From Acidobacteriota bacterium (lineage in GTDB: Bacteria > Acidobacteriota > Thermoanaerobaculia > Multivoradales > JAHEKO01), in NCBI GenBank assembly GCA_030610025.1, contig JAUWSP010000093.1:1-8508 (forward strand): 8,508 bases of DNA, in the 5' to 3' direction. This document shows, piece by piece, positions 1-5,431 of the stretch (positions within the stretch are counted from its first letter, which is position 1; every line of letters begins with the position of its first letter). The translations under genes were made by a program, and so were the position numbers. The notes beneath the pieces were generated by a model. The model did no database searches. It worked only from the letters and a program-made list of their open reading frames with translations, and was not told where the DNA came from.

Positions 1-921
1 GTCACTCGAGCTCGGTAGGTCGCGCTTGCGGAGCGGGAAGTAGGCGTTGATGCTGATGAGATCCAGCTTGTCCCAGAAACCCACCGATTCGAACTGGTCG
101 AAGTTGGCGGCGTAGGTCAGTGGGCCGGTGTAGACCCCGCGAACCTGATCGATGAGGTCTGTCCATCGATCTGCCAACAATTGCCGACGAGCATTGACAC
201 TCGCCACGGGGTCGGCGGCGTCGAGGAACGAAACTTCCTCGGCCCACAAGGCGTGAGCCGTCGCGCGGTCGGCAAGGAAGGGCTCGAGCCCTTCGTATCC
301 CTCGTTGCCTCGCACCCAGATTTGCTTGCCCTCGATCGAATCCCGGTGCTCGAGAACCCTGGCGTTCTCTCGGTCTACCTTCTGTTCGTTGGACCAGTAC
401 TCTTCCAGGGCAGGGAGCTCGGCCACCGGCACCGTATTGGTCATGGAGTTGAGCTCGCTACCGATCGCCAGGACATCGATGCCCTCTTCTTCGGCGATTC
501 GGGCCCATTTCAGAACGTAGCGACTGTAGCGATCGAACCACTCGTTCAAGGCCTCATCGGAGGCCGGCATGATCATGCCGTGCCAGAAGAACTTGTTGCG
601 CTCGAAGGCATGATCGAGGGCGACGCGCAGCACCAGCACGACGTCGAGGCCCCCTTTTCTGGCGGCACGGGCTTCCTGGACGACCCAGGGCTCCTCGTCT
701 TCCCACCAGAGGTTCGTGGAGTCCCAGTCTCCTTGCTTGGCGTAGACCGTAACCGAGACCGTATTCATCCCGCTCTCCGCCAGCGCCCGGATCCACGCAG
801 TGTGATCGGGCTCGTTGACCTGAATGCCTCCCAGGTCGAAGACGGGTCCGGCCGAGCTCAGGGCGAGAAAGAGGCCGATGCCGACGAGCAGAAGCGCCAG
901 AATGGTCAGGAGGCTACGCAC
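1..921 (-). CDS. GH113-like exported glycoside hydrolase (partial, C-terminus outside the window)
   Basis: Leftward reading frame, open for 307 codons to the window edge. The GTG start at 921 is the only plausible one: an in-frame TGA lies 11 codons upstream, and a weak GAG lies 8 nt before the GTG. Residues 4-21 are a hydrophobic signal peptide or anchor with a possible cleavage near A24. The rest reads as a TIM barrel. A first strand lies around residues 53-60, the IGSEL motif at 153-157 places a Glu (E156) where the GH113/clan-A acid/base belongs, and NAYFPL at 292-297 matches the strand motif seen in GH113 mannanases. The nucleophile Glu should lie just past the edge. Residues about 160-250 are a charged, probably helical insertion before the conserved WTDLIDQVRGVY helix. 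A likely role is hydrolysis of a beta-mannoside-type glycan outside the cytoplasm, but the substrate is inferred from the family only. The fold is fairly sure; activity is not. Confidence 0.82.
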   Translation of the reverse strand, partial: MRSLLTILALLLVGIGLFLALSSAGPVFDLGGIQVNEPDHTAWIRALAESGMNTVSVTVYAKQGDWDSTNLWWEDEEPWVVQEARAARKGGLDVVLVLRVALDHAFERNKFFWHGMIMPASDEALNEWFDRYSRYVLKWARIAEEEGIDVLAIGSELNSMTNTVPVAELPALEEYWSNEQKVDRENARVLEHRDSIEGKQIWVRGNEGYEGLEPFLADRATAHALWAEEVSFLDAADPVASVNARRQLLADRWTDLIDQVRGVYTGPLTYAANFDQFESVGFWDKLDLISINAYFPLRKRDLPSSSD

Positions 922-980
922 AGTCTGATCTCGGTGATTTCGTTTCCAGCCTCATGGGTGTTGAAGGGTACGGCGCCGAA

Positions 981-1005
981 GATCCCATATGTTCGAGGCG
1001 GGATC
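981..1005. repeat. GATCCC/GGGATC inverted repeat in the divergent promoter region
   Basis: GATCCC (981-986) and GGGATC (1000-1005) are perfect 6-bp arms, 13 nt apart, between the divergent glycosidase and four-cysteine membrane protein genes. The repeat straddles the ATG at 989. If the membrane protein really starts at 1115, the repeat lies upstream and could be an operator; if the ATG at 989 is used it lies in coding sequence. Symmetry is the only evidence. Confidence 0.25.
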
Positions 1006-1870
1006 AAGCTTCAGGGGGCATTACCCAGACTGCAAACTGTTATCGTCATTGCCATCGCCGGAGAATCGCCCGACCCTCAGATTCGCATCCTCCAACGAAC
1101 CCTCGATTCCAGCCTTGTCTCTGTACAGCGTTCGCCGACTGATCGGGCCCTTGCTTGCCGGGGCCGTTGCCCTGACCGCTGTGGCCTGGATCATGAAGGG
1201 CCGGCTGGTGACTTCCGCCGAAATCGAAGCGACCCTACTGCAGGGGCCCGTGCAGGGAGCCACGGCACGAGATCCCTTCGAGTTCGAGTACAAGGGGCAG
1301 CAATGCAGGGTCGAGCCGGTCGCCACCTATGAGCTGTGGGGCCTCGTTGTCAGCCACAACAACATCGAGAGCCTTGCCGATATGTACCACGACAGCACCT
1401 CGGTCGATACCAAGGACCTGTGCGTCATCTGGGGTGGGAACCTCGAAGGGGACGACTTCCGAGAGGTCGAGTACACGAGTGGGTCGTGGACCTGCTATTT
1501 CCAATATCCGATGGGTGTGAAGTTTGCCCACCATGAGCTCGGAAACAACCATCTCATCACCGATAGCCCGGAGATACGAGACCAGATCGCCCGGGTCAGG
1601 GTTGGCGACCAGATCCGCATGAAGGGGTTGCTGGTCGACTATCAGATGGACGACTGGAAAGCCTTCTGGCGGCGATCCAGCAGGGTGCGAACCGACACCC
1701 TCTGTGAAGTGGTCTTCGTGGAGGAATTGGAGATCCTGCAGAGGGGAACCCCTGGGTGGTACTCCGCCTTTCGAATTGGGAAGGGTCTGATCGTGGCCCT
1801 TCCGATCCTCTACCTGATCGTTTTCTGGCTGGAAGCGGGAAGCTCGAACAGCCGGCTCGGGCAGCTCTAG
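989..1870 (+). CDS. Conserved membrane-anchored protein of unknown function, four-cysteine soluble domain
   Basis: A 293-codon frame from the ATG at 989. The first 42 residues look non-coding in style and no ribosome-binding site precedes the ATG. A TTG at 1115 would give a cleaner 251-residue protein starting just before two arginines and the first membrane segment (residues 51-68 counted from 989), so the start is uncertain. A second membrane segment lies near the C-terminus (about residues 270-284), giving an N-TM, soluble domain, C-TM layout. The soluble domain carries four Cys (in QQCRVE, DLCVIW, WTCYFQ and TLCEVV), the string HHELGNNHL, and GDQIRMKGLLVDY, which resembles an OB-fold strand pattern. 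I recall homologous unnamed proteins in proteobacteria sharing the TKDLCV-WG, NNHL and GDQ-KG-LV-Y blocks, but know no assigned function. It is divergent from the glycosidase and convergent with the YwiC-like gene. Confidence 0.8.
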   Translation: MFEAGSSFRGHYPDCKLLSSLPSPENRPTLRFASSNEPSIPALSLYSVRRLIGPLLAGAVALTAVAWIMKGRLVTSAEIEATLLQGPVQGATARDPFEFEYKGQQCRVEPVATYELWGLVVSHNNIESLADMYHDSTSVDTKDLCVIWGGNLEGDDFREVEYTSGSWTCYFQYPMGVKFAHHELGNNHLITDSPEIRDQIARVRVGDQIRMKGLLVDYQMDDWKAFWRRSSRVRTDTLCEVVFVEELEILQRGTPGWYSAFRIGKGLIVALPILYLIVFWLEAGSSNSRLGQL

Positions 1871-1873
1871 CCT

Positions 1874-1898
1874 CCAAACCCCTACGCCCCTGGTTTGG
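1874..1898. terminator. Possible bidirectional hairpin between convergent genes
   Basis: A perfect 7-bp inverted repeat, CCAAACC (1874-1880) and GGTTTGG (1892-1898), with an 11-nt loop. It sits in the 28-bp gap between the stops of two converging genes, where a shared terminator is expected. No T-run follows on either strand, so it is not a canonical intrinsic terminator. The call rests on position and symmetry. Confidence 0.4.
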
Positions 1899-2714
1899 CT
1901 ACCACATCAGAACAAATAGGAGGGTGAAGAGTGTGCTGATTCCGAGCTGTCTGTAGCCGATCCTTGTCGGTTTCCATCCAGTCGCGGGATGACTGATGCA
2001 AGACAGGGCTTCGAGCCACTGCGGCAGAAAGGCCACAAAGAGCCACTTCGCGGTGACCTCCGTGACCCCCAGCAGCAGGACGCCCGATAGATTCACAGAA
2101 CAGAAAGTGAAGGCCGGCATAGCCATCTTCAGGAGGCGATGTCGCTCCGGGCTTGCCGTGAGAATGCGCTGCCGCAAACGTAGGTAGACACAGAACAAGG
2201 AAGCGGCGGATTGTGCCCAGGCGAGCGCCCACAACAGCCACCCCAAGGGTTCGGGCGCACCCTTGCCGATCCAGTATCCGGCTGGCGCAACCAGAGCCAG
2301 AACCGCGGTGCCCAAAAGCCCCATCTGGATCTTGCCGCGCTCCTCGCGTCGGCTCACCAGGTAGAGGTACCAGGTGAAGAAAAGCATTCCTGGAATCGCC
2401 AGAAAGAGAACGTAGGTATAGCCCCTGAGATGCAGGCCCAACATCAGGATGAGTGCGATCGAGGCGTAGAGAGCGGTCCACAGCAGGGCCGCCGGCAGGT
2501 CGTCCCGGGACCGCCGTCCGCTCAGGGCTTTGACGGCCGTGGTGATGGGCTGACGGACGAGAAAGCCGCAGATGGCCGCCACCACCAGATAGGAAGAGGT
2601 CGTTCGCCAAGTCCCGCCGGCTACCAGTCCGATGAGCAACGGACTCGCCACGAAGACCCAGGAGCCGTGGTCGCTGGGCCAGAAGATGCTGCGCTGCCAG
2701 AATCTCGAGATCAA
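1899..2714 (-). CDS. YwiC-like multi-pass membrane protein
   Basis: Predicted inner-membrane protein of 271 residues with about eight or nine hydrophobic segments (for example near residues 20-34, 77-95, 98-117, 127-147, 155-175 and 256-270). The N-terminal WPSDHGSW block (12-19) followed at once by a membrane span matches the PxxHGAW signature of the YwiC-like family (Pfam YwiC). GFLVRQP and the RREERGKIQ loop also fit that family, whose function is unknown. No ATG or GTG fits ahead of the signature. The best start is a TTG at 2714 that overlaps the previous gene's stop in the tetranucleotide TTGA, pointing to translational coupling. A longer frame continues upstream inside the neighbouring gene, but that part is arginine-rich out-of-frame sequence and I exclude it. 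Family confidence is good; start confidence is moderate. Confidence 0.83.
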   Translation of the reverse strand: MISRFWQRSIFWPSDHGSWVFVASPLLIGLVAGGTWRTTSSYLVVAAICGFLVRQPITTAVKALSGRRSRDDLPAALLWTALYASIALILMLGLHLRGYTYVLFLAIPGMLFFTWYLYLVSRREERGKIQMGLLGTAVLALVAPAGYWIGKGAPEPLGWLLWALAWAQSAASLFCVYLRLRQRILTASPERHRLLKMAMPAFTFCSVNLSGVLLLGVTEVTAKWLFVAFLPQWLEALSCISHPATGWKPTRIGYRQLGISTLFTLLFVLMW

Positions 2715-3514
2715 GGGATCAAGGCCCGCCAGTCCACCGGCTCCGGGCTCGTGAGGACCTCTGGAGGCAGGGCGTCCAGCACGGCGATGTCGGTGTGGCC
2801 GTTCTCGCCACGGTCGTCCGAGAGCAGGATTCGACCGTAGCGTTGCCAGTTGTGCCAGGGCGAGGAGAATCGAGGTTCCTTGTCGGCAGCATTGGAGTAG
2901 AAGTCCCAATGCTCGACCAGGCCGCTGCCCGCCGCGACGTAGACGTGATACTTGTTCTCTGGGGTGCGACCGACGGCTTCGAAAGTGAGCTCGAGCACCT
3001 CGGCCTGGTGACCATCCAGCATCTGTCCTCTTCCCAGGTACTTCAAGGTCACACCAGAGTCCTTGAGTTTGTAGGGCATAAACATCCAGTAGCTGTCGTT
3101 GATCCACGCACTCTCACCGTTCTCCAGTATCGCCGCCAACTCGTCTGGGTCTGTCACCGGGACTCCCTCCTTCCAGGCCCGACCCCGCTTGGTGCGCAGA
3201 TTCATGAGAATCAAGTAGGGGCGCTCGGTCTCACGATCGACGCCTTCGATCCGAATGTCGCCGGTCTGCTTGTCCCAGACAGGGCGGCGTCGGCCGAAGA
3301 AGCTCCAGGTGAGGAAGCGAGTCTCGTCCCAGGCCCGGCGTCCTCCGAGCTCGACCATGACCTGGTCTGCGGTCTCGATGGCCTGCCGGTCGGAGCCTTG
3401 CAGGTTGAATCCTTCAGCCGGCGGATTGGCTTCGGAGGCTTGAAGGGCAGCGCCGGCTGCCGCTGGCAGCGTGCATAGAAACAGCGTTGTCAGAATCGTC
3501 GAGCGCATCGCCAT
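2711..3514 (-). CDS. Secreted LolA-like domain protein of unknown function
   Basis: Protein of 267 residues with a Sec signal peptide (about 1-23, ending AAAGAA). The mature part opens with a helix ADQVMVELGGRRAWDE (49-64), then TWSFFGRRRPVWDK and a run of predicted beta strands, including WINDSYWMFMPYKLKDSG and NKYHVYVAAGSGLVEHW. I recall this layout from unnamed periplasmic proteins of Bacteroidota and Acidobacteriota. The helix plus half-open beta sheet suggests a LolA/LppX-type fold that could hold a lipid, but that is inference. No lipobox was found, so it is probably soluble in the periplasm. The ATG at 3514 follows a near-perfect AGGAGGT; a second ATG at 3508 is a less likely start. 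It lies 50 bp after the DUF2461 gene and overlaps the YwiC-like gene by 4 nt, so the last two are very likely co-translated and may work together at the inner membrane. Confidence 0.85.
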   Translation of the reverse strand: MAMRSTILTTLFLCTLPAAAGAALQASEANPPAEGFNLQGSDRQAIETADQVMVELGGRRAWDETRFLTWSFFGRRRPVWDKQTGDIRIEGVDRETERPYLILMNLRTKRGRAWKEGVPVTDPDELAAILENGESAWINDSYWMFMPYKLKDSGVTLKYLGRGQMLDGHQAEVLELTFEAVGRTPENKYHVYVAAGSGLVEHWDFYSNAADKEPRFSSPWHNWQRYGRILLSDDRGENGHTDIAVLDALPPEVLTSPEPVDWRALIP

Positions 3515-3518
3515 ATGG

Positions 3519-3525
3519 ACCTCCT
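3519..3525 (-). promoter_or_regulatory. Strong Shine-Dalgarno site of the LolA-like gene at 3514
   Basis: On the minus strand AGGAGGT lies 4 nt before the ATG at 3514. It is the closest match to the anti-SD sequence in the window, fixes the start at 3514, and suggests this gene is translated strongly in its own right although it lies 50 bp behind another gene. Confidence 0.8.
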
Positions 3526-3564
3526 TTTGAAGCAGGGTTCGACTTCACAAAACGTGATTCTGTA

Positions 3565-4257
3565 TCAGAAGGGTACGTCAACGGCTTCGCACAGAAACCT
3601 GACCAGGGGGCTACCAGCGCGGCAGACCGTCCAGTAGTGAGCCAGGAAATCAGGCTCCATTGCGGTCGTTTCGTCGAAGGTGAAGCCGGCGATGAAGTCC
3701 TTGCGCTTCAGGTCGTCGATCAGGCTGTGCTCGGGGTCGAAGCCCTTGGGTGCCCGCTTCAGGGACTCGCCTGCCAGTTCCAGTGTTTCGGTAAATCGCC
3801 TCGATCGTGTGATCCGCTTCCAGCGTGTTGGTTGCTCGACGATGGCGGCGCGGATGCTGGATAGGGAGTCTCCGTCTGGGTGCCAGATCCCGACCCCGGC
3901 GAAGCAGCCCCCAGGTTCGAGGTGGAGGTAGAAGCCGGGTGCGTGGACGTCCTTGCCTTGCTTGTGGCGAAACTGGATTCCCACGTTGGTCTTGTAGGGA
4001 CTCTTGTCTTTGGCGAAACGAGTGTCCCTGTAGATGCGGAACATGGAGCCACCGGAAGGCCGGGGATCGGCGAGGAAGTGCCGACTGATCTTACGCAGCT
4101 GCGGTCCGGAGTCGCTGATGAACTGTTGCGCGGGATGTCTCACCTCGTCTTCGTAGCGCTGCTTGTTGGCGTGAAACCACTCGCGTTGGTTGTGTAGCTT
4201 CAGGTCCTCCAGGAACCGGAAGAAGGCGCGGTTGAAAGGGGGTTGCTTGGAGGGCAT
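3565..4257 (-). CDS. DUF2461 / TIGR02453 family protein
   Basis: Cytoplasmic protein of 230 residues, the usual size of the DUF2461 (TIGR02453) family. Family blocks appear in order: FNRAFFRFLEDLKLHNQREWF (8-28), FRIYRDTRFAKDKSPYKTNVG (about 73-93), then PGFYLHLEPGGCFAGVGIW, SSIRAAI and LKRAPKGFDPEH. The conserved Arg/Asp/Lys-rich centre (RIYRDTRF, KDKSPYK) looks like a binding or active site, but the family's biochemical role is not established. No signal peptide is seen. The start at 4257 is chosen because GAGGAG lies 7 nt upstream and the protein then begins as family members do; an in-frame ATG at 4356 would add 33 unlikely residues that run into a mobile element's terminal repeat. It is first in the leftward cluster, 50 bp ahead of the LolA-like gene. 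Confidence 0.93.
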   Translation of the reverse strand: MPSKQPPFNRAFFRFLEDLKLHNQREWFHANKQRYEDEVRHPAQQFISDSGPQLRKISRHFLADPRPSGGSMFRIYRDTRFAKDKSPYKTNVGIQFRHKQGKDVHAPGFYLHLEPGGCFAGVGIWHPDGDSLSSIRAAIVEQPTRWKRITRSRRFTETLELAGESLKRAPKGFDPEHSLIDDLKRKDFIAGFTFDETTAMEPDFLAHYWTVCRAGSPLVRFLCEAVDVPF

Positions 4258-4264
4258 CTCTTGT

Positions 4265-4270
4265 CTCCTC
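4265..4270 (-). promoter_or_regulatory. Shine-Dalgarno site setting the DUF2461 start
   Basis: Minus-strand GAGGAG, 7 nt before the ATG at 4257. It favours the short 230-residue product over the upstream ATG at 4356 and over the ATG formed just ahead of the GAGGAG itself. Confidence 0.7.
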
Positions 4271-4345
4271 ATCGGTCCAACTGGGAAGTCGAATGGACGC
4301 TCTATCGTCTCACACGGATTCGGTGGGAATCGGGTTCTGGGGCTC

Positions 4346-4349
4346 CTAA
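4346..4349 (+). repeat. Left copy of CTAA direct repeat (putative target-site duplication)
   Basis: CTAA directly abuts the left terminal inverted repeat and recurs in the same orientation at 4525-4528, directly abutting the right one. A 4-bp match alone is weak evidence. Its exact placement at both ends of a perfect 16-bp inverted repeat makes it meaningful. Confidence 0.6.
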
Positions 4350-4524
4350 CCCGCATTATTCATGAGCCCCGCGGCATCTGGTGGAGATCGCCCGTCATCT
4401 CAGGCCGTCCTCGCTCGTCGCTCCTCAACAACCTGCAAGGTTGCCTCCGGTGCTCCTCTCTGCGGGTGACCAGATCTGACAGACGCTTTCCACAATCTGC
4501 TCGCGGCGTCATGAATAATGCGGG
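4350..4524. mobile_element. MITE-like non-autonomous element with 16-bp terminal inverted repeats
   Basis: The left end CCCGCATTATTCATGA (4350-4365) is the exact reverse complement of the right end TCATGAATAATGCGGG (4509-4524). The bases just outside are CTAA on both sides (4346-4349 and 4525-4528), in direct orientation, as expected for a 4-bp target-site duplication. The 175-bp interior has no credible gene. An almost central 6-bp hairpin CAACCT/AGGTTG (4429-4443) lies within 1 bp of the midpoint. Size, symmetry and target duplication fit a miniature inverted-repeat element mobilised in trans. A 4-bp duplication would suit an IS1380-like or similar DDE parent, but the parent is a guess. It has landed between divergent genes and could carry or disrupt promoters. 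Confidence 0.75.
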
Positions 4525-4528
4525 CTAA
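4525..4528 (+). repeat. Right copy of CTAA direct repeat (putative target-site duplication)
   Basis: Partner of the CTAA at 4346-4349, immediately outside the right inverted repeat. An alternative reading is that the inverted repeat extends outward imperfectly (TAA versus TAG on the aligned strand), in which case the true duplication would lie further out. I saw no equal flanks there. Confidence 0.6.
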
Positions 4529-4566
4529 GGAGAAGCGGAGACAGCAGGTTCCGGCGGGTGTAGACT

Positions 4567-4605
4567 ACTGGCCTGTTCGAGACCCTGGCGGGTTCGAGGG
4601 CCAGT
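4567..4605 (+). promoter_or_regulatory. Nested stem-loop in the leader of the LolA-like gene
   Basis: Within 39 nt, ACTGGCC (4567-4573) pairs with GGCCAGT (4599-4605). Inside it TCGA (4577-4580) pairs with TCGA (4594-4597), and after one bulged G (4581) ACCC (4582-4585) pairs with GGGT (4590-4593) around a TGGC tetraloop. That gives 15 Watson-Crick pairs with a possible T-G pair in the internal loop. It ends 61 nt before the ATG and no T-run follows, so it is not an intrinsic terminator. It may be a structured 5' leader, an mRNA stabiliser or a dispersed palindromic repeat; the function is unknown. Confidence 0.5.
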
Positions 4606-4654
4606 GGCTTCGATCGTCAAGTCAGAAACTCCGTTCCCCATACAAGCTGACAAC

Positions 4655-4661
4655 GGGAGGT
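4655..4661 (+). promoter_or_regulatory. Shine-Dalgarno site of the LolA-like gene at 4667
   Basis: GGGAGGT lies 5 nt before the ATG at 4667. It selects this start over an in-frame ATG at 4604, which would overlap the leader stem-loop and put a polar stretch before the signal peptide. Confidence 0.8.
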
Positions 4662-4666
4662 CAACG

Positions 4667-5416
4667 ATGCGAAAGACAATTCTCCTGGGCGCTGTTGTCG
4701 CCCTGCTCGCTCTGCCGGTGGTTGCCGAAGAGCTGACCCTGGATCAGGTTTTGGCCAATCACTATGACGCGCTTGGTGGCCTGGACGCCATCAAAGGCAT
4801 GGAAACGGCGACCTTCGTCGGCCGGATGGCCATGGGGCCAGGCGCAGAGGCGCCATTCAAGATGTTCTTCAAGCGGCCGATGAGAGCCCGGCTCGAGTTC
4901 ACGATGCAGGGCATGACCGGAATCCAGGCCTACGACGGAGAGACCGCTTGGATGGTCATGCCGTTCATGGGCAAATCCGACCCCGAGGTGATGGCCGAGG
5001 ACCAGGCGAAGAACATGCAGGAGCAGGCCGACATCGACGGCCCTCTCGTGGATTGGCAGGAGAAGGGCCACACAGTCGAGCTCATCGGCCTCGAGGATGT
5101 CGACGGTACCGAGGCTTACAAGATCAAAGTGGATCTGGCCAATGGTGACGTGCGATACCACTTCCTGGACAGTGAGTACTTCATCACGATCAAGCAGGAA
5201 GGCAAGACCACGATGCAGGGCAACGAGGTGGAGTTCGAGACCATTCTCAGTGACTACAAAGAAGTTGCTGGCCTGATGTTCCCCCACTCCGTGGAGAGCA
5301 AGCCGAAGGGTGCGCCCACCGGCCAGGTGATCACGATCGACGAGATCGAGGTCGGCATCGAGGTGTCTGACGATCTCTTTGCCATGCCCGAACCCGCCGC
5401 AGAGGCGGCCGAGTAG
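4667..5416 (+). CDS. LolA-like periplasmic protein (outer-membrane lipoprotein-sorting type)
   Basis: Protein of 249 residues. Residues 1-20 form a Sec signal peptide (MRK, a hydrophobic core, VVA before the cut), with the mature protein starting at EEL. The mature part has an N-terminal helix LDQVLANHYDALGGLDAIKG and then alternating beta strands, including FKMFFKRPMRARLEF, AYDGETAWMVMPFMG (a typical signature of COG2834 LolA-like proteins) and AYKIKVDLANGDVRYHFLD, ending in a strand and an acidic tail. Such proteins adopt an unclosed beta barrel that binds acyl chains, and LolA itself carries lipoproteins to the outer membrane. Here no LolB or LolCDE gene is nearby, so cargo is unknown and a non-Lol role is quite possible. 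It is the first gene of an operon, 15 bp ahead of the large propeller gene. Confidence 0.88.
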   Translation: MRKTILLGAVVALLALPVVAEELTLDQVLANHYDALGGLDAIKGMETATFVGRMAMGPGAEAPFKMFFKRPMRARLEFTMQGMTGIQAYDGETAWMVMPFMGKSDPEVMAEDQAKNMQEQADIDGPLVDWQEKGHTVELIGLEDVDGTEAYKIKVDLANGDVRYHFLDSEYFITIKQEGKTTMQGNEVEFETILSDYKEVAGLMFPHSVESKPKGAPTGQVITIDEIEVGIEVSDDLFAMPEPAAEAAE

Positions 5417-5420
5417 CCAG

Positions 5421-5424
5421 GGAG
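5421..5424 (+). promoter_or_regulatory. Ribosome-binding site of the VPS10-like gene
   Basis: GGAG, 7 nt before the ATG at 5432 and entirely within the 15-bp gap after the preceding stop. There is no room for a promoter or terminator in that gap, which supports a two-gene transcript. Confidence 0.65.
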
Positions 5425-5431
5425 AAAAGCC

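Larger units (their letters stand above)
4258..4666. other. Divergent intergenic region, 409 bp, no gene
   Basis: The only gene-free stretch above 300 bp. It separates the leftward DUF2461 cluster from the rightward LolA-like/VPS10-like operon and so should hold promoters for both, yet I see no convincing -35/-10 pair on either strand. About 43% of it is the MITE-like element at 4350-4524. The remainder is about 90 bp upstream of the DUF2461 gene, with a small GATTC/GAATC inverted repeat at 4317-4331, and about 140 bp upstream of the LolA-like gene, with a 39-nt stem-loop. Small frames crossing it show no family resemblance. Confidence 0.75.

Noticed and set aside
961..993. TTGAAG plus TATGTT as a promoter for the gene at 989
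   Set aside because: The spacing is 21 bp, each hexamer matches the consensus at only four positions, and the -10 would overlap the proposed start codon.
181..1332. A 383-codon plus-strand frame
   Set aside because: Most of it is antisense to the GH113-like gene and its tail overlaps the four-cysteine membrane protein gene in another frame. The translation lacks any family signature.
2211..2840. Plus-strand frame of 209 codons opposite the YwiC-like gene
   Set aside because: The sense strand encodes clean membrane helices. The antisense product is Gln/Arg/Gly-rich and matches nothing I know.
2715..3107. N-terminal extension of the YwiC-like frame to an ATG at 3107
   Set aside because: The extension lies wholly inside the secreted LolA-like gene, is Arg/Gly-rich and hydrophilic, and would place about 130 residues before the family's N-terminal signature.
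3558..3570. TTCTGTATCAGAA, a 13-bp palindrome with 5-bp arms at the end of the DUF2461 gene
   Set aside because: It is short, half inside coding sequence and without a T-run. Such palindromes arise by chance, and nothing else supports an operator or attenuator.
4190..4528. Small plus-strand frame of 112 codons across the intergenic region
   Set aside because: It begins antisense to the DUF2461 start and then reads through the MITE-like element. It has no ribosome-binding site or domain.
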